Source: Blastococcus colisei
Lineage (GTDB): Bacteria > Actinomycetota > Actinomycetes > Mycobacteriales > Geodermatophilaceae
Direction: 5' to 3'
Length of the DNA stretch: 64,000 nt
NCBI RefSeq assembly: GCF_006717095.1
Contig: NZ_VFQE01000002.1
Location: 62,001-126,000, forward strand
Positions 43,357 through 50,660 of the stretch are shown in pieces. The notes under the pieces are model-generated. The model was not told the origin of the DNA. It searched no databases and saw nothing but the letters and a program-made list of their open reading frames with translations. A program made the translations under genes and the position numbers. Positions within the stretch are counted from its first letter, which is position 1; every line of letters starts with the position of its first letter.

Positions 43357-45009
43357 TCAGTTGACGGTGACCTCGGCGGTGCGGATGTGGCCGAACACGT
43401 CGATCACGACGTCCGAGACGGTGTCGGCGTGCACGGCCTGCTCGACGTCGAAGAACATCGGGATGCTCGGCATGTCCTCACTGAGGATGTCCTCGGCCTG
43501 GTTGTAGAACTCGATGGCCTCCTCGTTGCTCTCGGCCGAGTTCCCCTGCTGGACGAGCGCGTCGAACTCCTGATTCGTGTAGAAGACCCGGTTCGAGCCG
43601 TTCGGCGGGATAGCAGCCTGGCTGTAGAGCGGCTCCAGGTAGTTCTGCGGGCTCGGGTAGTCCATCGACCAGCCCAACCGGAACGGGCCGGTCGCGCCCT
43701 GCTCGGCCAGGAGCGGCAGGTACTGGGCGAAGTCGAGGTCGCCGCGGAGGACGTAGTCGACACCCAGGTTGTCCCGGATCTGGTTGCCCGCCGCCTGGAC
43801 CCAGGCGTCGTGGCCGGCGCCCGAGTTGAACCACAGCTCGATCGGTTGGGTGCGGTCGAACCCTGCCTCGTCGAGCAGCGCGTTGGCCGCCTCGGGGTCG
43901 AGGACGCAGTACTCGCAGGCCCCCTCGCGGTACCCGTCGACGATCGGCGCGACGAAGGCGTCCGCCGCCTGCTTCGTGCCCTGGAAGATGGCCTCCGAGA
44001 TGGCGTCCCGGTCGATGGCCATGGAGAAGGCCTGCCGCACGCGCGGGTCGGAGAAGCGCTCGTCGTACAGGGGGTAGCCCAGGTACTGGAAGCCCGACGA
44101 CGGCGCCTCCAGGTAGGCGTCACCGAACACGTCCTGCGCCGAGGCGATGGCGTCCGGCGGCAGGTCCGGGGCGACGTCCAGGTTCCCGCCCTGCACGTCG
44201 AGGTAGGCGGTGTCGACATCGCTGTAGACCCGGAATTCGACCGTCTCGGCCTGTGCCGGATTCGGACCGGCGTAGTCCTCGTAGCGGGACAGGGTGATGC
44301 CCTGGCCCGGCTCGAACTCGCCGTCGGCCTTGAACGGGCCGGTCCCGATCGGCAGGCGACCGTAGGCCTCCGGGTCGCCGAAGAATCCCTCCGGCAGCGG
44401 GTGGAAGGCGTTGTATCCCACGGTGACGGGGAACTGGGCGAACGGCGCGGACAGCGTGACCTCGAAGGTCTGGTCGTCGACGACCTCGAGCCCGCTCATC
44501 TCCGTGGCGATCGCCGGGGAGACGACGTTGCCGGCGTCGTCGGTCTCGGCCTGCAGGTCGCCGTACCCCTCGATGTTCGAGAAGAAGTACGAGGCACCCT
44601 GGGCGTTCTCGCTGTAGGCCGCCCAGTTCCACGCGTCGACGAACGAGTTGGCGGTCACCGGCGTGCCGTCGTGGAAGGTCCACCCGTCGTTCAGCGTGAT
44701 CGTCCAGGTCTGGCTGTCCTCCGACTCGATGGACTCCGCGATACCGGTGTACTCGACGGAGCCGTCGGCGGCGTACTGGATCAGGCCGGTCCACAGGGCC
44801 TCGAGCACCTGCGCGCCTTCGCTCTCCGAGGTGTTGCTCGGGACGAGCGGGTTCTCCGGGTCGCTGTAGAGCGCGACGCTGTAGCTGCCGCCGGTGGCGG
44901 CACCTTCAGCCTCGCCGCTGTCGGCGTCGTCGCCACCACAGGCGGACAGCACCAGCGCGGCGGCGATGGCCGTCGCGACGAGCGAACTGTTGCGCTTGCT
45001 CAACTTCAC
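43357..45009 (-). CDS. oppA: Oligopeptide/dipeptide ABC transporter substrate-binding lipoprotein (OppA/DppA)
   Basis: The 550-residue SBP family 5 protein has a lipoprotein signal peptide (SLVATAIAAALVLSACGG). The mature part is acidic, with the family pattern WTGLIQYAADGSVEYTGIAE, then WTITLNDGWTFHDGTPVTA and VRQAFSMAIDRDAISEAIF. It captures peptides or related solutes for OppBCDF. GTG 45009 is chosen because GGGAGG lies 8 nt upstream; a TTG at 45015 is too close to it. It is the first gene of the operon. Confidence 0.93.
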   Translation of the reverse strand: MKLSKRNSSLVATAIAAALVLSACGGDDADSGEAEGAATGGSYSVALYSDPENPLVPSNTSESEGAQVLEALWTGLIQYAADGSVEYTGIAESIESEDSQTWTITLNDGWTFHDGTPVTANSFVDAWNWAAYSENAQGASYFFSNIEGYGDLQAETDDAGNVVSPAIATEMSGLEVVDDQTFEVTLSAPFAQFPVTVGYNAFHPLPEGFFGDPEAYGRLPIGTGPFKADGEFEPGQGITLSRYEDYAGPNPAQAETVEFRVYSDVDTAYLDVQGGNLDVAPDLPPDAIASAQDVFGDAYLEAPSSGFQYLGYPLYDERFSDPRVRQAFSMAIDRDAISEAIFQGTKQAADAFVAPIVDGYREGACEYCVLDPEAANALLDEAGFDRTQPIELWFNSGAGHDAWVQAAGNQIRDNLGVDYVLRGDLDFAQYLPLLAEQGATGPFRLGWSMDYPSPQNYLEPLYSQAAIPPNGSNRVFYTNQEFDALVQQGNSAESNEEAIEFYNQAEDILSEDMPSIPMFFDVEQAVHADTVSDVVIDVFGHIRTAEVTVN

Positions 45010-45384
45010 GTGCAAGGCCTCCCTCAGCCCGCGTGCGCGGGGGGAACGGACAGGTCGGTCCGCGGCCAGCAGTTGGGCCGTCGGACGACTGATTGGTCAC
45101 GAGCGAAACGCACCCGGGCGGTACAGACCTCCCCAGTACGACGGATGGACCCTAGGCACGCCCCGAAGAGGGTGTCCACGGACGTCATCGAGTTGTGACC
45201 TGGACTCGCGATCTGCGCCCCAACCGTAACTTCGACACCTCTTCCGCCCGTCAGCAGGCGTGCCTTTCCTCTCATCGGGCCCCTCGGCCGGACAGCTTGC
45301 GGTGGATGGACACTGCGGGTTCAGGGCTCGACGGCCCGGGTACCGCCCGGACAGGCACCACCGCCGACCAGAGGAGTGCAGACC
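45010..45384. other. 375-bp divergent intergenic region (oppA / csbD)
   Basis: No gene is seen. It holds the oppA ribosome site (GGGAGG, minus strand) and, on the plus strand near its right end, the possible stress promoter at 45317-45343 and the GAGGAG ribosome site of csbD. The part 45090-45260 is less GC-rich than average and probably carries the opp promoter, but no clear hexamers were found. Confidence 0.5.
45317..45343 (+). promoter_or_regulatory. Possible general-stress (sigma-B/F type) promoter of csbD
   Basis: GGGTTC (45317-45322), a 15-nt spacer and GGGTAC (45338-45343) fit the GGNTT-N14-16-GGGTAY pattern recognised by sigma-B/SigF-like factors. The ATG of csbD is 41 nt downstream. 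CsbD proteins are classic members of such regulons. Confidence 0.45.
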
Positions 45385-45558
45385 ATGAGCGGCACGGACA
45401 AGCTGACGAACAAGATCGAAGAGCTCTCGGGCAAGGGCAAGCAGACCGTCGGTGACGCCACCGACAACCGCGACCTCCAGGCCGAGGGCCAGAAGGAGGA
45501 GTCGAAGGGCAACCTCAAGCAGGGCGTCGAGAACATCAAGGACGCCTTCAAGAAGTAG
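45385..45558 (+). CDS. csbD: CsbD-like stress-response protein
   Basis: A 57-residue, very hydrophilic protein (KLTNKIEELSGKGKQTVGDA, NRDLQAEGQKEESKGNLKQG) has the CsbD four-helix pattern with repeated K-G-K and Q-x-G-x-x motifs. Expression under general stress is typical for the family; the molecular role is unknown. GAGGAG lies 9 nt before ATG 45385, and a sigma-B-like promoter and a strong terminator frame the gene. Confidence 0.9.
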   Translation: MSGTDKLTNKIEELSGKGKQTVGDATDNRDLQAEGQKEESKGNLKQGVENIKDAFKK

Positions 45559-45617
45559 CGGAAGGGGCCCCTTCCCTCCCACCCCCGCACGCACGGCGCG
45601 GGCTCGGGAGAGGTCTG

Positions 45618-45669
45618 AGACGACGGACGCTGCGCTCCCCCGAGCCGCGGCGTCCGTCGTCTTTCTGTC
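45618..45669. terminator. Rho-independent terminator after csbD (bidirectional)
   Basis: AGACGACGGACGC (45618-45630) and GCGTCCGTCGTCT (45650-45662) pair perfectly and are followed by TTTCTGT on the plus strand. A second palindrome GGAAGGGGCCCCTTCC (45560-45575) lies directly after the csbD stop. The pair separates csbD from the convergent NUDIX gene. Confidence 0.8.
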
Positions 45670-45687
45670 CGGCGCCGGTGCGGACGA

Positions 45688-46437
45688 TCAGTGGCGTCGG
45701 AGTGAGGCCCGGACGGCGGGCAGGAGGGGACGGTCGGCAGGTATCCAGTCCAGGGCTTCCAGTTCGTCCTCCTGGACCCAGCGGAGCGCGGCGTGCTCAT
45801 GGGCCACCGGGGTCCCCTCCGTCAGCCGCGCTTCCCAGACCCGCAACGTCGAGCTGCCGGGAGCACCGCCGCCCACCACCCCGTCGAGCAGCACCTCGCC
45901 GAGGAACGCCCGGGGCACGATCGCGACGCCGAGCTCCTCCCCGATCTCGCGCACCAGCGCCGACAGGTCGGATTCCCCCGGCTCGACCTTGCCTCCCGGG
46001 AACTCCCAGAGCGCGTCGTAGGGACCGCCCGACCGCTGGGCGACCAGGACTCGGCCGTCGTCGACGATGGCCGCGCCGACCACCTGCAGCACGTCGAGGG
46101 CGCGGCGGGCGGCCGCCGCGGCGTAGGCGTCCAGGTGGGACTGCATCGCGCGGACGATCCGCCGGCGCAGCACATGGCCGAGGAGGGTGCCCAGGACGCC
46201 GGTGTCCCATGCCAGCTGCTCCTCGACGAGCGTCCCCGCACCGGTGGCCGAGAAGCGGCGGGAGTGCGTGAGCCAGCGCCGGCCCGGTGCGGGTGCCGCG
46301 GCGTAGACGTCCCGCCAGGGCCGCTGGGACACGACCTCGTCCAGCGGAGTCCCCCACGGGCGGCCGAGCGCCCTCGCCACGTCGAAGGCGACGGTGAGGG
46401 GCGCCTCCACCAAGGTGGTGAATCGCAGCTGGAACAC
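45688..46437 (-). CDS. SRPBCC-like/NUDIX hydrolase fusion
   Basis: The C-terminal half (about 115-249) is a MutT-like NUDIX domain. Its box GKVEPGESDLSALVREIGEE followed by LGV is complete, and VVGAAIVDDGRVLVAQRSGG and LWEFPGGK are typical of 8-oxo-dGTP pyrophosphatases. The N-terminal half (about 1-110; FTTLVEAPLTVAFDVARALG, then RRWLTHSRRFSATGAGTLV) resembles an SRPBCC ligand-binding domain. This fusion is unusual. Nucleotide-pool cleaning is likely for the NUDIX part; the N-terminal domain may bring a ligand or regulatory input. An ATG at 46437 is used; the Rrf2 gene is divergent. Confidence 0.75.
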   Translation of the reverse strand: MFQLRFTTLVEAPLTVAFDVARALGRPWGTPLDEVVSQRPWRDVYAAAPAPGRRWLTHSRRFSATGAGTLVEEQLAWDTGVLGTLLGHVLRRRIVRAMQSHLDAYAAAAARRALDVLQVVGAAIVDDGRVLVAQRSGGPYDALWEFPGGKVEPGESDLSALVREIGEELGVAIVPRAFLGEVLLDGVVGGGAPGSSTLRVWEARLTEGTPVAHEHAALRWVQEDELEALDWIPADRPLLPAVRASLRRH

Positions 46438-46517
46438 GGATCCACCCTTCCAGAGCAGGCAGGATGGGCCCGCAGGACCCGGCAGAGGGGACCCGCAGGA
46501 CCCGGCGGAGGAGAAGA

Positions 46518-46991
46518 GTGCGCATCACCGCCCGCGTGGACTACGCCGTCCGCGCAGCCCTCGAGCTGGCCGCGGTGGCGCCCGAGGCCCTGACCGCCGA
46601 GCGCATCGCGACGGCGCAGGGCATCCCGGCCCGCTTCCTGCAGACGATCCTCGGCGACCTCCAGCACGCGCGCCTGGTCACCAGCCAGCGCGGTCGCGAG
46701 GGCGGCTACCGGCTCGCCCTCCCGCCGTCGGAGATCTCCATCGCCCGCATCATGCGGGTGGAGCAGGGCTTCCTCGCCGAGGTGCACGGCAAGCGCCCGG
46801 AAGACGTCGTGTACCCGGGTGCCGCCGGTGCGCTGGCGTCGGTCTGGGTGGCCGCCCGCGAGGGCTACCGGCGGGTGCTGGAAGGCGTGACGCTGGCCGA
46901 CGTGATCTCCGGCGAGCTCCCCGCCCACGCCGCCGAGCTGATCGCGCTCGAGAACGCCTGGCGCTCCTTCGGCGACGACCCCGGCACGTGA
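46518..46991 (+). CDS. Rrf2-family transcriptional regulator
   Basis: This 157-residue winged-helix regulator (ITARVDYAVRAALELAAVAP, then IPARFLQTILGDLQHARLV and SQRGREGGYRLALPP) lacks the three-cysteine cluster of IscR/NsrR, so it probably does not bind an iron-sulfur cluster. It resembles cysteine-metabolism Rrf2 regulators (CymR-like). GGAGGAG precedes GTG 46518. It lies directly upstream of the sulfite-reductase leader and operon, so control of sulfur assimilation is inferred. Confidence 0.82.
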   Translation: MRITARVDYAVRAALELAAVAPEALTAERIATAQGIPARFLQTILGDLQHARLVTSQRGREGGYRLALPPSEISIARIMRVEQGFLAEVHGKRPEDVVYPGAAGALASVWVAAREGYRRVLEGVTLADVISGELPAHAAELIALENAWRSFGDDPGT

Positions 46992-47053
46992 CCGGGTCCG
47001 GCGTATCCCGGCTCACACCACTCTTCCGGTCGGCTTGTGCGACCATGGACGGC

Positions 47054-47140
47054 ATGACCGACCGCGGCAGCCTCCTCGTCGCGCGTCTGCACATCGACCT
47101 GGCGCTCGTCTCCAGCGCCGTCTGTCGCGCTCAGCGCTGA
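47054..47140 (+). CDS. Cysteine-type leader peptide of the sulfate assimilation operon
   Basis: A 28-codon ORF encodes TDRGSLLVARLHIDLALVSS then AVCRAQR, ending just after a Cys-Arg. It matches the pattern of actinobacterial leader peptides upstream of sulfite-reductase genes (Arg-x-His-Val/Ile-Asp-Leu near the middle and a Cys close to the stop). Such ORFs are known to sense cysteine supply through translation in mycobacteria. It begins 104 nt before the end of the spacer leading to sir. An in-frame ATG at 47045 is an alternative start. Confidence 0.7.
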   Translation: MTDRGSLLVARLHIDLALVSSAVCRAQR

Positions 47141-47243
47141 GCTCGGTCCACCTCGCGCGGCCACGGCTGCGCCTCCGATCATCGGCGCTCCTCCCTGACC
47201 GGCCGGGCGCCGCGGGGATGGCGAGCGCAGGAAGAAGTACGTC

Positions 47244-48917
47244 GTGACCACCCCCACCCGCGTCAGCAGCCGTCCCCAGCGTGGGGAAGGCCAGTGGGCC
47301 CTCGGCTATCGCGAGCCGCTCAACCCCAACGAGCGGATGAAGAAGGACTCCGACGGCCTCGAGGTGCGGCAGCGCATCCTCGACATCTACTCGAAGACGG
47401 GCTTCGACGGCATCGACCCCGGTGACCTGCGTGGCCGGATGCGCTGGATGGGCCTCTACACCCAGCGCGCCCAGGGCATCCCGGGCGGCAAGACCGCCGT
47501 CCTGGAGCCGGAGGAGCTCGAGGACTCCTACTTCATGATGCGCGCCCGCATCGACGGCGGGCAGCTCACCAGCGACGCCCTTCGGGTCCTCGGCGGCATC
47601 AGCACCGAGTTCGGCCGGGACGTCGCCGACGTCACCGACCGGCAGAACGTGCAGTACCACTGGATCCGCATCGAGGACGTGCCCGAGATCTGGCGGCGGC
47701 TCGAGTCGGTCGGCCTGAGCACGATGGAGGCCTGCGGGGACGTGCCGCGCGTGATGCTCGGTTGCCCGCTGGCGGGGATCCTCGAGGACGAGGTGCTCGA
47801 TGCCACCGACGTCATCGCCGAGACCGTCGCGAAGTACGTGGGCAGCCCCGAGTTCAGCAACCTGCCCCGCAAGTGGAAGACGTCGATGTCCGGCTGCGTC
47901 GACCACTGCACCGAGCCGGAGATCGACGACGTCTCCTTCGTGGGCGTCGTGAACGAGGCGGGCGAGGCCGGTTACGACCTGTGGGTCGGCGGCGGGCTGT
48001 CGACCAACCCGATGTTCGCCCAGCGGATCGGCGTCTTCGTCCGGCCCGACCAGGTGACCGACGTCTGGGCTGCTTGCACCGCCGTCTTCCGCGACTACGG
48101 CTACCGCCGGCAGCGCAACCGCGCCCGGATCAAGTTCCTCATGGCCGACTGGGGCCCGGAGAAGTTCCGGCAGGTGCTGCAGGACGAGTACCTGGAGGAG
48201 CAGCTCCCCGACGGCCCGGCCCCCGCCCCGGCGAAGCACGACCAGCGCGACCACGTCGGCGTCAGCAAGCAGAAGGACGGTCGCAACGCCGTCGGCTTCG
48301 CGCTGCGCACCGGCCGGATCAGCGGCTCGCTGCTCACCACGATCGCGAACCTGGCCGACCAGTACGGGCAGGGCCGGATCCGCACCACGACGCAGCAGAA
48401 GCTGGTCATCCTCGACGTCCCCGACGAGCGGGTCGAGGACCTCGTCGCGGCGCTGGCCGAGCACGACCTGCAGGTGCGGCCCAGCGCCTTCCGCCGCGGC
48501 ACCATGGCGTGCACGGGCCTGGAGTTCTGCAAGCTGGCGATCGTCGAGACCAAGCAGCACGCGCAGGACCTCTACGCCGAACTCGAGAAGCGACTGCCCG
48601 ACTTCGACGAGCCGATCGGCATCAACGTCAACGGCTGCCCGAACAGCTGCGCCCGGTTCCAGACCGCCGACATCGGGTTCAAGGGCTCGATGGTCCGCGA
48701 CGCGAACGGCGAGATGGTCGAGGGCTTCCAGGTACACCTGGGCGGGCACCTCGGCGTCGAGGCCACCTTCGGACGCAAGTTCCGCGGCCACAAGGTGACC
48801 AAGGCCGAGACCGCCGACTACTGCGAGCGCGTGCTGCTCGGCTTCCAGGAGCGCCGGACGCCAGGCGAGTCCTTCGCCGCGTACGTCGCGCGCGCCGAGG
48901 AGGCCTGGTTGCTGTGA
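47244..48917 (+). CDS. sir: Assimilatory sulfite reductase (ferredoxin)
   Basis: The 557-residue siroheme/4Fe-4S enzyme reduces sulfite to sulfide. The cluster and siroheme cysteines are in ACTGLEFCKLAI (C-x5-C) and NGCPNSCARFQ (C-x3-C). The two half-domains start at WALGYREPLNPNERMKKDSD and NAVGFALRTGRISGSLLTT. Length and motifs match the actinobacterial NirA/SirA (Rv2391) type that is misnamed nitrite reductase in some genomes. It is the first structural gene of the sulfate operon, behind the leader peptide. GTG 47244 follows GGAAGAAG. Confidence 0.93.
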   Translation: MTTPTRVSSRPQRGEGQWALGYREPLNPNERMKKDSDGLEVRQRILDIYSKTGFDGIDPGDLRGRMRWMGLYTQRAQGIPGGKTAVLEPEELEDSYFMMRARIDGGQLTSDALRVLGGISTEFGRDVADVTDRQNVQYHWIRIEDVPEIWRRLESVGLSTMEACGDVPRVMLGCPLAGILEDEVLDATDVIAETVAKYVGSPEFSNLPRKWKTSMSGCVDHCTEPEIDDVSFVGVVNEAGEAGYDLWVGGGLSTNPMFAQRIGVFVRPDQVTDVWAACTAVFRDYGYRRQRNRARIKFLMADWGPEKFRQVLQDEYLEEQLPDGPAPAPAKHDQRDHVGVSKQKDGRNAVGFALRTGRISGSLLTTIANLADQYGQGRIRTTTQQKLVILDVPDERVEDLVAALAEHDLQVRPSAFRRGTMACTGLEFCKLAIVETKQHAQDLYAELEKRLPDFDEPIGINVNGCPNSCARFQTADIGFKGSMVRDANGEMVEGFQVHLGGHLGVEATFGRKFRGHKVTKAETADYCERVLLGFQERRTPGESFAAYVARAEEAWLL

Positions 48918-48927
48918 CGAGGCACCT

Positions 48928-49098
48928 GTGACCGAGGAGTCGGGCGGTGGAAGGTCCCGGCAACTGCCGGTGTTCCACTGCCCGTACTGCGGGGACGAGG
49001 AGCTGACCCCCTACGGGGACGGCTCCGACGGGTGGCGCTGCGGCGCCTGCCTGCGGGCCTTCACGGTCCGCCTGATCGCGACGGGAGTGAACGAGTGA
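48928..49098 (+). CDS. Small zinc-ribbon-like protein between sir and cysH
   Basis: A 56-residue protein has two C-x2-C knuckles: FHCPYCGDEELTPYGDG and GWRCGACLRAFTVR. Zinc binding is likely. Its GTG start is 10 nt after the sir stop and its own stop overlaps the cysH GTG (GTGA). Small proteins in this position are common in actinobacterial sulfur operons. The role is unknown; a metal- or thiol-related helper is possible. Confidence 0.75.
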   Translation: MTEESGGGRSRQLPVFHCPYCGDEELTPYGDGSDGWRCGACLRAFTVRLIATGVNE

Positions 49099-49805
49099 CG
49101 ATCGCCATCCGGCCGACGCCGGAACTGGCTGCCGCGGCCGATGCGCAGTTCGAGGGCATCGCCGACCCGGTCGAGCAGGCGCTCGCCGTCCTGCGCTGGG
49201 CCGGGGAGACGTTCGGCGCGGAGTTCGCCGTCACGTCGTCCATGGCCGACGGTCTGCTCGCCCACCTGGCCAGCCGCGTCGTCCCCGGGGTCAACGTCGT
49301 CTTCCTCGACACCGGCTACCACTTCGCCGAGACGATCGGCACCCGGGACTGGATCACCGGCGTCCTCCCCATCACGCTGGTGAACGTGACCCCGCCGCAG
49401 ACCGTCGCCGAGCAGGACCTCTCGTTCGGCCCGAAGCTGTACGAGCGGGACCCGGACCTGTGCTGCGAGCTGCGCAAGGTGAAGCCCCTGGCCCAGGCGC
49501 TGGCCGGTTTCGTGGCCTGGGGCTCGGGGATCCGCCGCGACGAGTCGCCGACCCGTGCGGGCACCAGGCTGGTCGACTGGGACGCCAAGCGCGGCATGGT
49601 GAAGATCAACCCGATGGCGGCCTGGACGCAGGACGTCGTCGACGCCTACGTCGCCGAGCACCAGGTGCCGGTGAATCCGCTGTTCGAGCTGGGCTACGGC
49701 TCGATCGGCTGCGCGCCCTGCACCCGTCCGGTCGCACCGGGCGAGGATTCGCGGGCCGGGCGCTGGGCCGGGCGTGGCAAGACCGAGTGCGGCCTCCACA
49801 CCTGA
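49095..49805 (+). CDS. cysH: Adenylyl-sulfate (APS) reductase
   Basis: This 236-residue enzyme reduces APS to sulfite with thioredoxin as donor. The 4Fe-4S cysteines of the APS-type are present as CCELRK and GCAPCTRP, and the catalytic Cys lies in the C-terminal ECGLH. SSMADGLL is the ATP-pyrophosphatase-like loop, and FLDTGYHFAET is conserved. The paired cysteines separate it from PAPS reductases. It follows sir and the zinc-ribbon gene in one operon; sulfate adenylyltransferase genes are not in this window. Confidence 0.93.
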   Translation: MTIAIRPTPELAAAADAQFEGIADPVEQALAVLRWAGETFGAEFAVTSSMADGLLAHLASRVVPGVNVVFLDTGYHFAETIGTRDWITGVLPITLVNVTPPQTVAEQDLSFGPKLYERDPDLCCELRKVKPLAQALAGFVAWGSGIRRDESPTRAGTRLVDWDAKRGMVKINPMAAWTQDVVDAYVAEHQVPVNPLFELGYGSIGCAPCTRPVAPGEDSRAGRWAGRGKTECGLHT

Positions 49806-49890
49806 TGAAGGACCTCGTCCCACTCCACGGCACGCTTCGCGCGCCGCGGGCCCCTGGGACGAGGCCGTTCCAGCACGGCACCATGGGGCG

Positions 49891-50184
49891 ATGCCCCGAC
49901 CGCCGCGCCTCTCCCCCGACGAACTGTCCGCCGCCCTGCGCGGCCTGCCCCTGTGGTCCGGCGATGCGGACGGTCTGCGCCGCAGCGTCGAGCTGCCCAG
50001 CTTCCGGGACGCGGTCGCAGCGATCGTGTCGATCGCCGACGTCGCCGAGGAGATGGACCACCACCCGGACGTCGACCTGCGCTGGCGCACCCTCCACCTG
50101 ACGCTGGTCAGCCACTCCGCCGGCGGGGTCAGCGACCTGGACGTGGAGCTCGCCCGGCGGATCGACCGACTGCTGCCCGCCTGA
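49891..50184 (+). CDS. Pterin-4a-carbinolamine dehydratase
   Basis: A 97-residue protein has the PCD motif EMDHHPDVDLRWRTLHLTL with the catalytic histidines, and ends HSAGGVSDLDVELARRIDRL. It dehydrates 4a-hydroxytetrahydropterins; in bacteria without aromatic hydroxylases it often has a role in pterin/molybdopterin chemistry. ATG 49891 is chosen by homology length. It may be independent of the sulfur operon (86-nt gap). The palindromic repeat follows its stop. Confidence 0.88.
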   Translation: MPRPPRLSPDELSAALRGLPLWSGDADGLRRSVELPSFRDAVAAIVSIADVAEEMDHHPDVDLRWRTLHLTLVSHSAGGVSDLDVELARRIDRLLPA

Positions 50185-50189
50185 GCAGC

Positions 50190-50253
50190 GAGGCATAGGA
50201 ACCTATACGTGCGGCTGCGGGCCCGAAAACGTATGTAAAGGTTCCTATGCCTG
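50190..50253. repeat. 64-nt palindromic repeat, copy 2 (between convergent genes)
   Basis: Arms 50190-50214 and 50229-50253 pair at 20 of 25 positions with a 14-nt loop, the same size as copy 1 at 30567. The right arms of the two copies match at 22 of 25 bases and the left arms at 21 of 25. Position 13 shows a G-C to C-G swap between copies, a compensatory change. It again lies between convergent stops (50184 and 50256). Confidence 0.8.
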
Positions 50254-50255
50254 CG

Positions 50256-50660
50256 TCAGCCCTCGACGGGCAGGACCAGCAGGCGCAGCAGCCGGTCGGC
50301 GTCGGCGTCGGGGTCCTCGGTCAGCCCGGTGTGGACGGGCCCCGGCTGGATGACGGTGCTGCGCGGCGCGGTCAGCCAGCGGAACCGCGACCCGAGCGCC
50401 TCGCGCCCGGCGGCACCGGCGCCCGGCGCAGCGGCGCACACGTCGGTGGCCGCCTGGAGCGCCCGGCCGATGGCCGTAGCGTCGGCCGTGGGGTCCAGCG
50501 CGTGCAGGCGGGCCTCGTCGAGGTGTACCCGGGCGCCCAGGTAGTCCCGCTGGCGGCAGTAGACGAGGACGCCGGCGTTGAACGCCTCACCTCGCTCGAT
50601 CCGGGGGACGACGCGCAGCACGGCGTACTCGAAGGTGTCCCTCGTCCGGAGCCCGTTCAT
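50256..50660 (-). CDS. DUF3037 protein, partner of the HipA-like kinase
   Basis: The 134-residue protein (FEYAVLRVVPRIERGEAFNA, GVLVYCRQRDYLGARVHLDE) fits DUF3037. The C-terminal half ends PGPVHTGLTEDPDADADRLL. Its ATG overlaps the stop of the HipA-like gene (ATGA). The pair is widespread in actinobacteria, suggesting one functional unit, but neither substrate nor activity is known to me. Confidence 0.82.
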   Translation of the reverse strand: MNGLRTRDTFEYAVLRVVPRIERGEAFNAGVLVYCRQRDYLGARVHLDEARLHALDPTADATAIGRALQAATDVCAAAPGAGAAGREALGSRFRWLTAPRSTVIQPGPVHTGLTEDPDADADRLLRLLVLPVEG

